Origin: Certhia americana
Lineage: Eukaryota > Chordata > Aves > Passeriformes > Certhiidae
Direction of reading: 5' to 3'
Assembly (NCBI GenBank): GCA_018697195.1
Contig: CM031879.1
Coordinates: forward strand, 44,602,513-44,666,512
DNA: 64,000 nt
Shown here: piece after piece, positions 31,901 to 43,597 of the stretch
Numbering within the stretch: position 1 is the first letter of the stretch
How the letters are laid out: every line of letters begins with the position of its first letter
Program-made: the position numbers and the translations under genes
Notes under the pieces: model-generated
The model's database searches: none
The model's input: the letters and a program-made list of their open reading frames with translations, nothing else
Told to the model about the DNA's origin: nothing

Positions 31901-34900
31901 ATTTTCCCATTTAATAAGGTAGTTATAAAAATAAATATTACCAACTATGAGTATGCCTGCCCCAGAGCACAACTGGTGCTGTATAGCATCTTCTAGACTG
32001 ATACAATGGAATAAAATTTTTTTGACTGCTAGTTAAGATTGTACTTCCATCACATAATAAATAAGGAAATGCTCTTCTACCAGCTATTGTGTCAATAAAA
32101 ATTAATTAATACAAAACTTTTTATGGCAAGCCAAATTCTGGGGTTTTTTGTTCGGCTTTTTTTTTTTTAATATGAAAAATTGTCAGCAGAGTAGCAAAAA
32201 CTGAGAGGTATCTTTGTTTTCAAAGATCATATGAATTTTTCATAATATTTACTGGATTTTGAAGTCTGTGCCTTTAACATGCTGACTAGACTGCCCATGC
32301 AGCTCTACTGGATAAGTCATCTTTTAAAACAGTTGAGGAAACTCCATCATTTGTATCTTTCTTATTTTGATTAACTAGTGACTGTATCTTTTTTCAGTGC
32401 CAGAAAATGCAGATGAGTAGAACTGAGTTACAAGAATATTTTAATTTTTTTTTAGTTCCTTGTATGAATTGTATTGCTTAAACATATTAGTTCCTATAAG
32501 TGGACAGGTAACTAGAACCTGTTTAGCTTCCCTGAGATAAGCAGACATGATTTCCTATGAACACATGATAGTGCTGTGGCTTTCACTAATAGTAAAGAAG
32601 TGTTTTGAAGCCTGTAACTCTTGACACAAGCTTGCTTTGTAGCATAAATATCTTCTATGAGCGTTTTTGGCAGTTGAAATGAGCAGACTTGCAGCCTCCT
32701 AGATGAAACATTCTTTCCACTGATGTTTTCCCTCAGCCTTTCAGGCCATTCTTCGTGAATCAAATAGAAGGATAAGTTGACAATAGTCTTTTTCCCATCA
32801 GGCACAATATATATACAATATATGTAGCATTCTCAGATGCTACATATAGCAGCCCCTCCTGAAAAGTGTAGATGACTGGGAAGGAAATAAATTAAGAGGC
32901 TCCTGAGACAGCAGAAAGGAAGAGTAGGCATTGTGGGGTACTCTTTGACATCAAGCCAAATCAAATGTCTTGATCTTTGTGAGGGGTGTATTTGGATTAT
33001 TCCCTCTTGGATTCATGCAAATTAAAACACTTCTGTTACATCTGACAAATACACATATGCACACACATATTCATACACTAAAAAAGAGATTAATTTGCCT
33101 CTAAAAGTAGCTTTTAGATTATGGCTGTGTCCACTTTCTATTCTAGATTTACCCTTCATAATCGGATCTTTTGGAAAGCAGACTTAGAAACCGGATGATG
33201 TAAACAAGAAAATCTGACTTCATACTTGGATTATACTTTTGGAAACACATTTAAACCAAAGGCATTTTAAATATCAGATTAAACATCAGAAAGATGCTAA
33301 ATTTCATCTGTAAATATAGAGCTGAAACTTTTGAAGTAGTGATAAGAAAAAAGATGTGTTGCTTACTAAACTGGTAATAGTCACCCAGATGGTTCTTTCC
33401 CAGCCAAAGTTTAAAACCACTAAGGCTGACTGGCTGTGTAGCCATCCATTTGTCAGCTAGGGCCCTTGAAGTATATTCTCCTGAGGATGGTAGCCTCCAG
33501 AGTACATGTACCTAGCTATATCTGTAGGCATGAGCATGAAAAAATGGGTGTGTTTTCCTATTTGTTGTTAAGTGCTTTTCATCCTTAAGACTGCAATATT
33601 GCATTTGGGGGTAGGGAATGGGAAGTGTTCATGTCTCTTTATTTCCTGTTCTCATCAAGAAGGAAAATCATGAAACATATTTCTCTTAGGAGGAAGAGAA
33701 GAGTGGTTTCAGGAGTGCCAGGAGGGGTTTAAAGTCTTTACAGAATAGAAAATTAGAGTTGTAAAGCATGTAGTACTTTGTCAGTGATAATGTACCTAGC
33801 CTCTGGGTGGAATGATGGGGAATTTATTGTCATGGATTGCTCATCTTCCTTTCTCTTAGCTCTACCTAATTGCATAGGCCTCCTGCAATAAATAAGAACT
33901 ATAACTCCTCTTTATTATCTTCCCTTTTAGTGTTGCACAAGGATCCAAGACAAGTGTATCTTTGTTTACTGGAAATTGGACGGATTGTATCTGGGTACGT
34001 GATCCACACAAGCTCCTAACAAGAAAGGACACATTCTACTAAGCAAAAGCTAAGACAAAGTTAGGACATTATTTGCAGCTGCTAAGTGCAATGCAGTGGA
34101 TGTTAATTCTGTGCAAAAAGTAATGAATAGTTTTTCAAGGACCATCATACAATATGAACATTTTTTTCAAACATTTATGAGACTCTTTCCATGGAGAGGT
34201 GCTGTTCCATGCTGGTTTCTATAGCTGTGTGTTTAAGTTATACATTCAGTTTATAGCTAATGTGTACCTCTTGAAAGAATTCACTGAGCATTAAAAGTGA
34301 TTTTAAGGGTTTAAATATTTCAGCTTTTTTGGAAGGTATCTCTTTATTATCCAAATGTAGATTTAATTTATTTCTAATGCAGAGCTGGAACTTTAAGATG
34401 GTCTATCTAAATTGGGAGTGACCTCAACTGTGTAGTTTTGACAGTATTTTTACTGCATCCTCTGGTAACACCAGGGCTACCTTAGGAAGGGCTTCTGCTA
34501 GAAACTCAGATGCTCCTTCTCTTTGGATTATCAAAGCAATTACTCCTCTGACTGATTCAGAAGTCCCTGTCTGTCAAGCCACTTACAATTTTGCAAGATT
34601 GTTATCATCAGTTTCTTCTTTTTTTTTTTTCTTTAGTAAATTAATAATTAAACACTGCTTTGGTATTTGAGGTATGGAGTTGAACCTCCCGTACTTGTAA
34701 AACTAGAGAAGGAAATTGAGCTAGAAGAAACCCTGCTGATGACCTCTGGCCCACCATCACCTCTCAGCACACCAAAGTCGTGTTGTCACCATGGGGAGCT
34801 ACACGAGGCAGTAAGTGCAACTTGCTTAGTGTGATATGGGCTTTAAATTAAACTCTTAGCTTTGTACTCGTATGATCTATCTCAGTAAGGATGGGCTGGT

Positions 34901-37852
34901 TCTCATCTAATATGTATGAGCCTCCCCAAACAGAAAACAGAAGGGTATGCACCTCTTTACATCATTTTTTTTGTTGTTGTTTTGAAAATGTGAATAAAAT
35001 GCTGTTCTATGTTTTGAAGTGCATATAACCTATGTTGATTTCCTTTCCTCTCTTCCTTTTCTTTGCTTTTTTGATTACAAGAAATGTTCTCATTCAGTTT
35101 TTCTGGTGTGTCAATATTCTGTGACTGCAATGAATGTTTCTCTTCAATTTGATCTTTTTATAAAACTTCATCAGATGTCAAAGTAGGCTTTGATAAAAAT
35201 CTTTTGAAAGAAGATTTTAAATCAAACCTTTGTAGCTGTACAATTGGAAATGATTATGTATGCAGAAAAGGAAATGATTTGTGCAGCTTGTGAACTGGTC
35301 CAGAGGAAATGATGAACAATTTTCCTATTCTGCTTAAAAATTCATTTATTTTAAAGGTCCTCTGTGTTGTAATAGAAAAATTCTGTTTCTTTGGGAATGT
35401 CAGCCACCAGATCCTTACTTCCTCTGAAAACTCACTATTTCTCCTTCTTGGCAATAGTATCACCCTTCCAATTTGTTGCACTTCTAAGTAACTCTTAGAG
35501 GCAGATCTTTGCTAACCCAGCACTTCTTTGGAGATTCCCTTTCCCCTTTTTTCAGTGGTTTCCTTGTTGGGTCTTCCTTCTTATTAGAAGATTAACTCAA
35601 TAGATGATTAAACTCTTGCTTCTGTCAAAATAGTAACAAATGCTTTCAATTTAATAACTAGGTAAAACATATAGCAGAAGATCCTCCCTGCAGTTGTTCC
35701 CATCGATTTTCAATTGAATACTTATCAGAGGGACGTTATAGACTGGGAGATAAAATACTCTTCATACGAGTAAGTAGTTTTTTAGAACTCAAATGTATAT
35801 TTATTTTGGGGAGAGAAATGCTTTTAAGTGGAATACCTCATTTTTATGGAGTTGGTTTAGAATTACAGAATTATTTAGGTTGGGACAACTTGTCAGTCAA
35901 TCTCTTATTTGAAATAGGTGTAATTACTCCATTCTTTAGGTCTTTGATCCACAAACATTGATTTTACAGCCACACTAAACGAAGGTAATGTTTCTCTGTG
36001 GCATCTCTAAAATTTCAGCAATGACTTGTGACATAAGTAAGAATATTGCCATAGAATATCCTGAGAACACTGCTTGTTCAAAACCTGGATTCTTGGGGTT
36101 TATAATTTGTGGGATAATTGACTACTCTTGTCAGCAGTCATAAGAGTTTGTGTTACAAGGACATCCATAATTCAAACCCATGCCCAGAACTCTGTGTACT
36201 AAACAAAGATTCTTACAGAACAGTTAAAATGTCTTCAGTAAAGATGTTTCCCTTGTTTCCTGACACAGAATTACCATCTCTGCAGGAGAAGCTATCTAAT
36301 AAAATAACTGGGAAGCATAAACATTGTTTATCACATATTTTTTCTGTTTTAAAATATTTCTCTGTAAGAAAGAATGTGCTATTTTTAGTCAGTTTCAATA
36401 GGTGGTAATATAAGTTGAAGAAAAATAAAGCAAGATAAAAATTTCTCATATTCTTCTGCTTCCACCTCTCTTCCCCATTCTCAGATGCTACATGGCAAGC
36501 ATGTGATGGTACGTGTTGGTGGAGGCTGGGATACTCTTCAAGGTTTTCTGCTCAAATATGATCCATGCCGAGTCCTTCAGTTTGCAACTCTGGAACAAAA
36601 AATCCTGGCATTTCAGAAAGGGGTCACCAGTGACAGTATCTCTAGCTTGTCGGCTAGAAATCAGGAGCCTCCTCTTATGAATCCAATGTCAGCTGTCAAT
36701 ATGTTTCAAAAGCAGCCATCAAAACCTCCTGCCCCTGTTTTAGGTGCCAGTGCCAAGAAGGCTTTATCCAAACGTCCTCAGTCCCCTGCCCTGACATCAC
36801 CAAGAGTGCCAGTGACCCCAGCTTCCACTGCCAAGTCACCAACAGTCAGGTCCAAACTACAAGGGTCCTCAGCAACAGGTGTTCAGTCTCCTTTCAAACC
36901 ATTAGCTGGCACCTCAAAGAAACTGGAGTCTCCTGCATGCAACTCACCAGCTTCTGCTCCTTCACAGCCTGGAAGCAAAAGTTCTTCACGTGCAGGAACA
37001 AGAGCAGCACTTGCTCCCTCTGAAACATTGCGCAAACGTATTCGGTCCCCCGATGCTACCAAGGTGAAATTTGCCCTGCCTAGGGGCTCCCCAGCACCAG
37101 CACTCCATCCTGCCCTCTCACCCTCTAAAAAACAACCATCTCTCTTGTCTGGGACAGCTGGGACAACGACTTCAAAACAGAAGTGTGTCCCTGCTAAATG
37201 CAAACCTGTATCTGCCACTAAAACCAAAGCGAATTCTGTCGCTCCCAAGGCTGCTCGGCTGCCTGTTACGAATCTGCGTGCTGTTGCCAAACTTGCACAC
37301 TCTCAGCAACTCCTTGCAAAACCTCCTGAAAACGATTTTCAGATCTCAGGTGCTGGGTCTCAGAATCCTCAAAAAGCCCCACAAACAACTTCTTATGTAG
37401 TGAGGAACTTGAAAACTGCTTCTGAGCTAAAGCTTTCCGCTTCTGCACCTTCCCTTGCAGTTAGCAAAGCATCAAAGTCACCACCTCCATTGTTACCTAC
37501 AAGCAAAAATGTGTCATCAGCTGGCAGCAAACAGCCAAATGCCAGTAATCCTCCTCAGGTTGGACCCTCTTTATCTAAACCTGCTGAACGCACACCTTTG
37601 TCTGTTGTACGTCTTCCTCAAACTTCAGCCAAAGCAGCAGTGACCAAAAAGCCAGCACAGCCTTCCACAAAAAGTCAGCATTCAACCAAAAGCTTGCAAA
37701 CAAACAAAAGCTTGGCCCCAGCCAAGAAGGCACTCCCAAAGGAGCAGGCATATAACAGAGAAACACCTGGTGTGACAAAAGATCCTCTTCTGAAGAGCAG
37801 GCAAGATGATCACTATTTTGTTATGACAGGGACTAAAAAGGCCAGAAAGTAA
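28888..37852 (+). CDS. GAS2L3: GAS2L3 (growth-arrest-specific 2-like 3), 8 exons
   Basis: Cytoskeletal linker binding both actin and microtubules; in mammals it acts at the spindle midzone and midbody and is needed for normal cytokinesis. Eight exons join in phase to a 707-residue product (human 694). A calponin-homology domain spans about residues 42-165 ([50 protein letters not shown]). A GAS2/GAR domain spans about 205-280 ([40 protein letters not shown]). The remaining 430 residues are basic and rich in Ser, Pro, Lys and Ala, without predicted fold, with several SP/TP sites and the conserved end [14 protein letters not shown] prefer the Met at 28888 because it has a good Kozak context (ACCATG) and matches the human start (MQ.A.QVWFG); an in-frame ATG two codons earlier (28882) has a weak context and would give 709 residues. 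It lies head-to-tail behind NR1H4, as in mammals. Confidence 0.96.
29863..30028 (+). CDS. GAS2L3: GAS2L3 exon: N-terminus and start of CH domain
   Basis: The acceptor atcttctgcag precedes 29863 and the donor CTGG/gtgagc follows 30028. It encodes residues 7-62: [20 protein letters not shown], then [20 protein letters not shown]. It leaves one base into a Gly codon. SPRSP offers two Ser-Pro phosphorylation sites. Confidence 0.96.
30419..30537 (+). CDS. GAS2L3: GAS2L3 exon: CH domain
   Basis: The acceptor tttcttaaag precedes 30419 and the donor AGG/gtgagt follows 30537. It encodes residues 63-101: [20 protein letters not shown] and [12 protein letters not shown], the central CH-domain helices. 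It leaves in phase 0. Confidence 0.96.
31228..31369 (+). CDS. GAS2L3: GAS2L3 exon: CH domain
   Basis: The acceptor cccttgccag precedes 31228 and the donor TTAG/gtaact follows 31369. It encodes [20 protein letters not shown] and [20 protein letters not shown], conserved with the human protein. It leaves one base into the Val of GLVLHKD. Confidence 0.96.
33931..33994 (+). CDS. GAS2L3: GAS2L3 exon, 64 nt: end of CH domain
   Basis: The acceptor tcccttttag precedes 33931 and the donor TCTGG/gtacgt follows 33994. It encodes [20 protein letters not shown]. It leaves two bases into a Gly codon (human has Arg at this split codon). Confidence 0.95.
34672..34810 (+). CDS. GAS2L3: GAS2L3 exon: linker between CH and GAR domains
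   Basis: It encodes [20 protein letters not shown] and then [10 protein letters not shown]; the donor GCA/gtaagt follows 34810. The phase requires the acceptor tatttgag before 34672, although the nearest strong pyrimidine tract ends in a different AG at 34635-34636 (see findings). Confidence 0.93.
35662..35769 (+). CDS. GAS2L3: GAS2L3 exon: start of GAS2/GAR domain
   Basis: The acceptor ttaataactag precedes 35662 and the donor CGA/gtaagt follows 35769. It encodes [20 protein letters not shown] and [16 protein letters not shown], phase 0 at both ends. The Cys-x-Cys and YRLG motifs are typical of the GAR microtubule-binding domain. Confidence 0.96.
35859..35905 (-). mobile_element. CR1 LINE 3' end, inverted, short
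   Basis: agaattacagaattatttag followed by gttgggacaacttgtcagtc reads like the reverse complement of the CR1 tail (agaatcatttaggttggaaa...). It lies inside a GAS2L3 intron and is under 50 bp. Confidence 0.6.
36485..37852 (+). CDS. GAS2L3: GAS2L3 last coding exon: GAR domain end and basic tail
   Basis: The acceptor ccccattctcag precedes 36485 and the stop TAA is at 37850-37852. It encodes [20 protein letters not shown] (end of GAR), [16 protein letters not shown], then about 400 residues of low-complexity Ser/Pro/Lys/Ala sequence. The tail holds proline-directed sites ([25 protein letters not shown]) and ends [13 protein letters not shown], matching human apart from two residues. The tail diverges much faster than the domains. 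I saw no clear SxIP end-binding motif in it. Overlapping frames on both strands inside the exon are shadows. Confidence 0.97.
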   Translation: MLHGKHVMVRVGGGWDTLQGFLLKYDPCRVLQFATLEQKILAFQKGVTSDSISSLSARNQEPPLMNPMSAVNMFQKQPSKPPAPVLGASAKKALSKRPQSPALTSPRVPVTPASTAKSPTVRSKLQGSSATGVQSPFKPLAGTSKKLESPACNSPASAPSQPGSKSSSRAGTRAALAPSETLRKRIRSPDATKVKFALPRGSPAPALHPALSPSKKQPSLLSGTAGTTTSKQKCVPAKCKPVSATKTKANSVAPKAARLPVTNLRAVAKLAHSQQLLAKPPENDFQISGAGSQNPQKAPQTTSYVVRNLKTASELKLSASAPSLAVSKASKSPPPLLPTSKNVSSAGSKQPNASNPPQVGPSLSKPAERTPLSVVRLPQTSAKAAVTKKPAQPSTKSQHSTKSLQTNKSLAPAKKALPKEQAYNRETPGVTKDPLLKSRQDDHYFVMTGTKKARK

Positions 37853-38623
37853 ACTAACTTGTTACTTTCTGTGGAAGTCTCTGTTTTACCCTAAAGGGCC
37901 TCTTGTAACTGACGACTGAGGAAAAGAAGTTAAATAACACTACATTTAATATGAAATATTAGGTATAACCTGCCTTTTGCTGCTTAACTTACTGTGAGGA
38001 CTGTTTATTTTGCAGTTTAGAAACTTCTATTTGGACATGCTTAGAAGTGAGCTTACTTGCTGTGTAGCACTGTGGAATGGCAAATATCCTTGATCTGCTG
38101 CAGGAAATGTGGGAGAAGAAAGGGGAATTAAGGCTGATGCTTTTGCAGAAGAACTCTGGTGGTTCTGGCACATCTGCATTGAGATGTGCGGCAAGCAACA
38201 GAGCTGTGCACAAGCTGTAAAATTTCTAATACCTCAAACAAAACTGTGTGTTTTGTTCACTGGTATCCTGGAACCCAAATCTGGGTCAAATGTTTTAAAT
38301 AGAGAAGAAACTTCTAGTTCTGTTTAGATTTGACAGATACTGTTATCAGTGTTCATTGTGCCCCCAAAATGCCTTAAAGTGGATTCAGCTCACTTGGAAA
38401 TGGAGCTTGATTTGTTTTAAATTGGACACCGATAATCATGGCCTTGCTTGCTCACTTTCATTGTGCCTTAACCTCTCAAATTCAGGAACTCATCATTGAG
38501 TAATACTACCTTTAAAACCCAGGGCAGATAAGCTTGCTTGGTCCATGTTCAAATCTGACTAGCTTTCCTAGGAAGCTCTTGCTGCATGGAGAAATACTCC
38601 TGAGTTCCAGGGAAGACATATCC

Positions 38624-38685
38624 CCTGGGCTGGAGCCCCACACTGGCTCCTACTCCTGGGCTGGAGCCTCAAAATAGCTCCTGCT
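38624..38685. repeat. 31-bp tandem duplication
   Basis: Two adjacent copies of CCTGGGCTGGAGCC..GGCTCCT-type sequence (38624-38654, 38655-38685) with several differences, so not recent. Confidence 0.8.
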
Positions 38686-40017
38686 GTAGCAACACTGAGC
38701 TGCAAGCACTGATCTGCTCTAGCAGAGCTTTACTGCTCTTCTGGAATGGCCTTTACATGTTAGACTGAATTGCTAAATACTTTTCTCAGTGCTACAGGTA
38801 AAGTTTTGTTGGCAGTCTAGTCTGCAGTGGCCTTTCTTGTTTATTTATGGAGACCTCTTTCCTGGCTCTCTTCTTCTCACCTCCAGAAAGTGATAGTAGT
38901 ATCCCAAAGAGGAATATAGTCTACATTTACCTCTTAAACATCTCAAAGTAACATCTTAAAATGTCAGAAAGCTATGCACTATTTACACCCAGCTCCTGAA
39001 GTCTTTCAGTGGATTAAACATCTGTGACGCTCAACCCCTTTACCCTTGAGAAGTGAGCTTCATGGTAAATGGAAAACTACTGTCTTTGGGAGTAGTGCTG
39101 TTGGGGTGGTTTTGGGGCTAATGAACAGTTGTCCCTACAGACACCGTGGAGCTCTGAAGGTCTTTGAAGACACACTGATGGTTTCCAGAGACCATCATTT
39201 CTGCCCTCCATTCCCAGTCTATTTATGAGCAGGAGTGGGTGTCCCTGCCATAGAGGCTCCTGGATGGTGGAATAGGGAAGTCTTTTTAAAAGAAGAAGAG
39301 TTTCATGGAATATATAGTTTCTGTTGTTAAGGGGTTTTATTTTGGTTGTGTTTTTGATTTTTCTTCCTCTGGAACTAGAGTAAGCAAACATCATAAACTG
39401 AGTTCTCATCAATGTGGCAGAGTAATAGAGCTGCTTTTCTGAGCACCTTCTTAGTTTATTTTATTTAATTTATGGTTGTATTTATGCATATCTACTGTAC
39501 AGTACTGCTCACGACCTGCTGGGAGTAAGCAGTAGATGCCAGTATCCAAACTGTAGGAGCAAAACAGATCTGTTTTGTTCACATGGACACAAGTCCCCCA
39601 AGATCCCATATGCAGCTGTATGTTTGGGGAAGGCCTTGGGCTTGCTTGTTTTAGATGTACACTGGTCCAAGCCACTGCTACAATGTTAGACAGAGTATTG
39701 ACTACAGTGGCTTGCTGCCAGTTTTGATAAATCTGATAAATCTGGCACATGGTTTCATATGCTGAAAGCATTTTACAGCAGATGACTTGCTTTTGATTTT
39801 TTGACTTCCAAAGGGTGAGTTACATCCAATAAGTCTTGTGCAGATTAATAGCTGAATTCTTGGGGTTTTCTTTCTGTAATGGGTCTGGAAGAGATGGAGA
39901 TGGATGGATTTACTTTCTTCACAGCATCCCATATGTGGCTGTGTCTTAGACTTAAAATCTAAACCAGTGTTGATAACATTGATGTTTGGGATGTTGCTAT
40001 ACAACCCTTTCTAGGGT

Positions 40018-40440
40018 CAAGTCTTTTCTTTTTCCTGCTCTGCCCTCACAGTGAGTAGGCAAGAGATTGGGAGTGATGTGGCTGGGAACTGGACAACCTG
40101 AAAAGGCCAAAGGGCTATTCCATATCATAAAGCATCACTTCAACATTAAAAAGAAGGAAGAGGTAGAGAAAGAAGGGCATGCAAATTGTGTGGCTTCTAA
40201 GGTGGCCATTTGCCAGCTGGCTGGGCATGAGTTTGTCTGTGGGAGTAGTGAAGGATTGCCTTTGCATCACTTGCTGGTTTACTTTTCATGTCTTTTCTTC
40301 ATTCATTAAACTCTTTATCTCAGCCAGCAAGTTTTGCTTTTGCTGCTCCTCTCTCCTTATCTTGCTGGGGGTGGAGGAGAGATAAGGGGAGTGAGCAGTT
40401 GCACAGGCACTTCGCTGAGTGGGGTCAACCCACAGCACCT
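40018..40440 (+). mobile_element. Solo LTR remnant of an avian endogenous retrovirus
   Basis: The order of blocks matches avian ERV LTRs: cagtgagtaggc, then ggccaaagggctattccat (U3), then ggctgggcatgag, gcatcacttgctggttt, then cattaaactctttatctcag (poly(A) signal and R region), and a terminal ctgagtggggtcaacccac. It is on the + strand. The left end is not resolved, no internal viral genes flank it, and no second LTR is seen, so it is a decayed solo LTR. The TATA region is lost. Similarity is from recalled consensus order, not a search. Confidence 0.7.
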
Positions 40441-40606
40441 TTTAAATAATTTACAAGTTTTTTAGCATCAATTCAAACACTGAAGCTCTTGGACCTCAAT
40501 GATTTCAATATCTACCTTTCTGAACTACAGAGAAAATGAAGCAAATGGCTTCATCTTTGTGATATATGATGTCATGTAATAGACTGAATTTTAACATTCA
40601 AAATGA

Positions 40607-40612
40607 AATAAA
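40607..40612 (+). terminator. GAS2L3: Candidate distal GAS2L3 poly(A) signal
   Basis: First AATAAA after the GAS2L3 stop codon, about 170 bp beyond the LTR remnant. If used, the LTR would lie in the GAS2L3 3' UTR. An upstream ATTAAA (39013) is an alternative. Confidence 0.4.
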
Positions 40613-40959
40613 AATGCATAAACTGTTACAGTTGAAACCTTAATCAGCTAATCTAAAGTTACACGTGGGTGGGTTTGGTTTTATTATAAAAATAGTGTAT
40701 TTTAGTGTGATCCAACTTCTGAGAAAACTGCAGTCGCCAACTGCATAGTCATGTAACATGAGGTGAGCCAAGAATAAGGTGTAACAAAGTACCTCCTAAT
40801 GGGAATGCATACTATTTTTGCAATATTTGTTGCCAAATAGCAAGTCTAATCTTCATTTTATTTTACCTTTTTTGAGGCAAGGATAATTTGGAGCAAGAAT
40901 CTGACTGAATTCTCCACATGATATCAATGTCCTCTGTATGAGTACTTATTTAAAATAAA

Positions 40960-43597
40960 CACACCCTGCATCTTTTTATGTGTGCACGTTTCTTCCCCTG
41001 ACATCATCTTTCAGGGAAGGAAGGAGAATGCATTTCAGAAGGCTCAGGTTTTCTCTCTACCACCACATAATAGTAGATTCCATCTCTGGCATAAATAGCT
41101 GCATCTAATCCATTGCTTTGTTTGGAGTTCAAGACATTTTACTTTGACCCTGGTGTCAGTGTGGCTAATTGTATGGAAGGGGCTTCCTACTCTTTCCTAG
41201 CTGAGCCCAAGTAGTTTCAGATATAGCTCTGAAAGTTGTGTTTGCAGCTCTACTTGAAATATAAAGCACCTGAGTGCCAATATTTTCCCAGCTTATATTT
41301 TTTCAACAAATTTAAGACCTATCTCTGTATCTCTTGACATTAATGGCTGAAATTTAATTAATTTTGTTGAGTGGAGAATTGGGTGTTCTCACTGGACCCA
41401 CCTAATTAATTTTTTTCCCTTCCTTATTTGATTTTTTTGAACTCTTAATGCCTGCCTTTATCTTCAGTTCCTACCAGTCTGGTGCTGGTGCCTAATCACC
41501 ATAGGCTTACCTTTCCACTTCAGCTATGTCTAGTAAGCACACGCAAGTGGCATCTACCAACCTTGTTCCTATAGGACCAAGCTCTGCACAGGTGTTTGTT
41601 GCAGCTTGTTTTTTAGAGATGCTGTTACAGCTGGCCAATAAAATGCAGAGGCAGTCCCAAGATTTTCTCAGGTAAGTAGCCTAACCCTATTTTATATATC
41701 CTAATAATAAATAGATATACATTTAAAAATATAAATAGCTAAAAACATATATAAATATATATATTGTACATTTCAGGGCAATTTTGTTTCTAAAACTTGA
41801 AGCACCCATGACTTTGAACATCAAATTATGTGTCTCCTTTTCTTTTTCCCTACAGGGAAACTGAAATCTGTTTGTTAGGTGAATGAGTGCTATGGGGCCA
41901 TCTGGTGTCTATTAATTTTATAGAGACTACTCTGACAATGTAAACCCCTTAACTTCGGTAGAAACGCACAGGCAAAACTTTTTGATTCAAATAAAACTTT
42001 TAGCTAGCAAAATCCAGACTTGGCATGAAATAAATAATGCAAGAGATGTTTAATACTATAAAACCCTTTCATTTCATGCAAATACATTCTTGGAAACCTA
42101 CTTTTCATTATTATTTGCTTTTTTTTTAAGAGCCAAGATTGAAGATCACTTCCTTACTAAAAGTTTTGAAAAATAAATTGTCTGAAATGTAAATAAGTTC
42201 AACACTTCCACATTTCAGACAATTTAATAAAAAATAAGGCATTAAAATATTTGAGGGATAAGATCTGCCCATAGTTCAGATCTATCTAGCCAGCAATCCC
42301 CATTAAATGAGAAATGAACTTTCAAGTGTGTCACCTGGTGGGAATTCCAGCAGCGGATGGCTTTCTACTTGTGGAGGGGTAATGCTGTCTCAGTCAATGC
42401 TATTATGGCATTTTGCGTGAGGTATTTTGTTCCAGATGGAAGAAAAACGTTACAGGATGGGAGCAGCTGGCCATTTCTCCAAAGAATGTAGCTAGGCAGA
42501 AAGTATTGACAGATTTGTTGTGCTAGGAGTTTTTAGAAGGTGAGATTGCAGCATAGAACTTGGATGTAAAATTTGCCTTTAGTGCTGACTCAGACAGTAC
42601 TGTGCAGAGCTGAGGTCCTACTAAACAAAGCCAAACTTGCATGCTTCCTGAAACACCCTGTTAGGATATTCACTCAGGAATAGTGGAATACAGTTTGTCA
42701 AAGTACTCAGACCTCAGAAGAACCATATTAAAGTCAGTTACATGCATTTTTACAGTGAAAGCATATACTTTACCTCTTGCATTTAAAAATAAAAGTAATT
42801 GTTGAAATTCAGGCTGAGAATCTTCTAATTTGCTAATCTTTTATATAAGCATTATTATTATTTACTTTTATGAAGCACTGCTGCTGTAAGAAAAAGTGCC
42901 TTGTGGCAGAACCTATATTCCCAGAAGAACAGAATAATTACCGTTATGTGTCATCCTGATGAACAATATGCTGCTTCACAGATTTTTTTTTGTTCGTTTT
43001 TGCTGAATACACTGCTCTACAGACACCTGTGAAAGAAACAAACCTATAATAAATTGCTTTTATTGTGTACACATTGCAGCACTGACCCTTGCAGTACCAT
43101 GATGTTATTTATTGCTGCATCCAAAAAAAAAAAAAGAGCAGGAGAATGAGTTTATTTAAAAATCAAACTAAAAGTCTGTGTCTGAGTCTATAGCCCTGCA
43201 ATTAAGCTCCTGTATAATGCATTAGATTTGGGAGGTTTTTCTGACTTCATAGTTGTAAAGTCTGGATTTTAAAACACACTTAGCTATTTGCTAGGTTAAA
43301 TTATTTACAAATATATCCGTGAAGAAGCGTTTTTGGTGATCTACGTGACAATGGCTGTAAAAATGTCTGCTAGATTATGGATGGGCTTAATTGTTTAATG
43401 AAAAATATTGAGAAGTTTCTTTGTGATTTCCTTCTTAAAACCCCATGAGTTTCCCTAAGTCTTGGGTCCTTAAGTCACAGTCCATTTACACTGGTGTGTA
43501 AAAGTAACGTATTAGGTCTGTAAAGTCAAACATTCACAGTTTAGAGAAAGCTGTAATTCACATGGGTAAGTACAACTGTTTCGCTAGTGTACATGAA
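40960..43597. other. Intergenic, no gene seen
   Basis: AT-rich unique sequence with an A/T microsatellite-like block (about 41690-41770) and a perfect inverted repeat (42174-42226). No open frame or exon signal of note. Confidence 0.7.
42174..42226. repeat. Perfect 17-bp inverted repeat, 19-nt loop
   Basis: Left arm TAAATTGTCTGAAATGT (42174-42190) and its exact reverse complement (42210-42226) are separated by 19 nt. Pairing stops on both sides. No TSD or transposon core is evident. Confidence 0.9.

Larger units (their letters stand above)
28906..36484 (+). other. GAS2L3: GAS2L3 introns between coding exons
   Basis: Introns 28906-29862, 30029-30418, 30538-31227, 31370-33930, 33995-34671, 34811-35661 and 35770-36484. 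Apart from an inverted CR1 terminus (35859-35905) and a 10-bp direct duplication (29701-29720) I see only unique AT-rich sequence. Short frames such as 36118-36408 lack support. Confidence 0.85.
37853..40632 (+). other. GAS2L3: GAS2L3 3' UTR (extent uncertain)
   Basis: Sequence after the stop has no AATAAA for about 2.7 kb. Candidate poly(A) signals are ATTAAA at 39013-39018, ATTAAA at 40305-40310 (inside an LTR remnant), AATAAA at 40607-40612 and AATAAA at 40954-40959. Which is used cannot be decided from sequence. Confidence 0.5.

Noticed and set aside
36883..37290. 135-codon minus-strand frame and 109-codon +1 frame inside the last GAS2L3 exon
   Set aside because: They are shadows of the Ser/Pro/Lys-rich coding tail; GAS2L3 itself is supported by homology at both ends of the exon.
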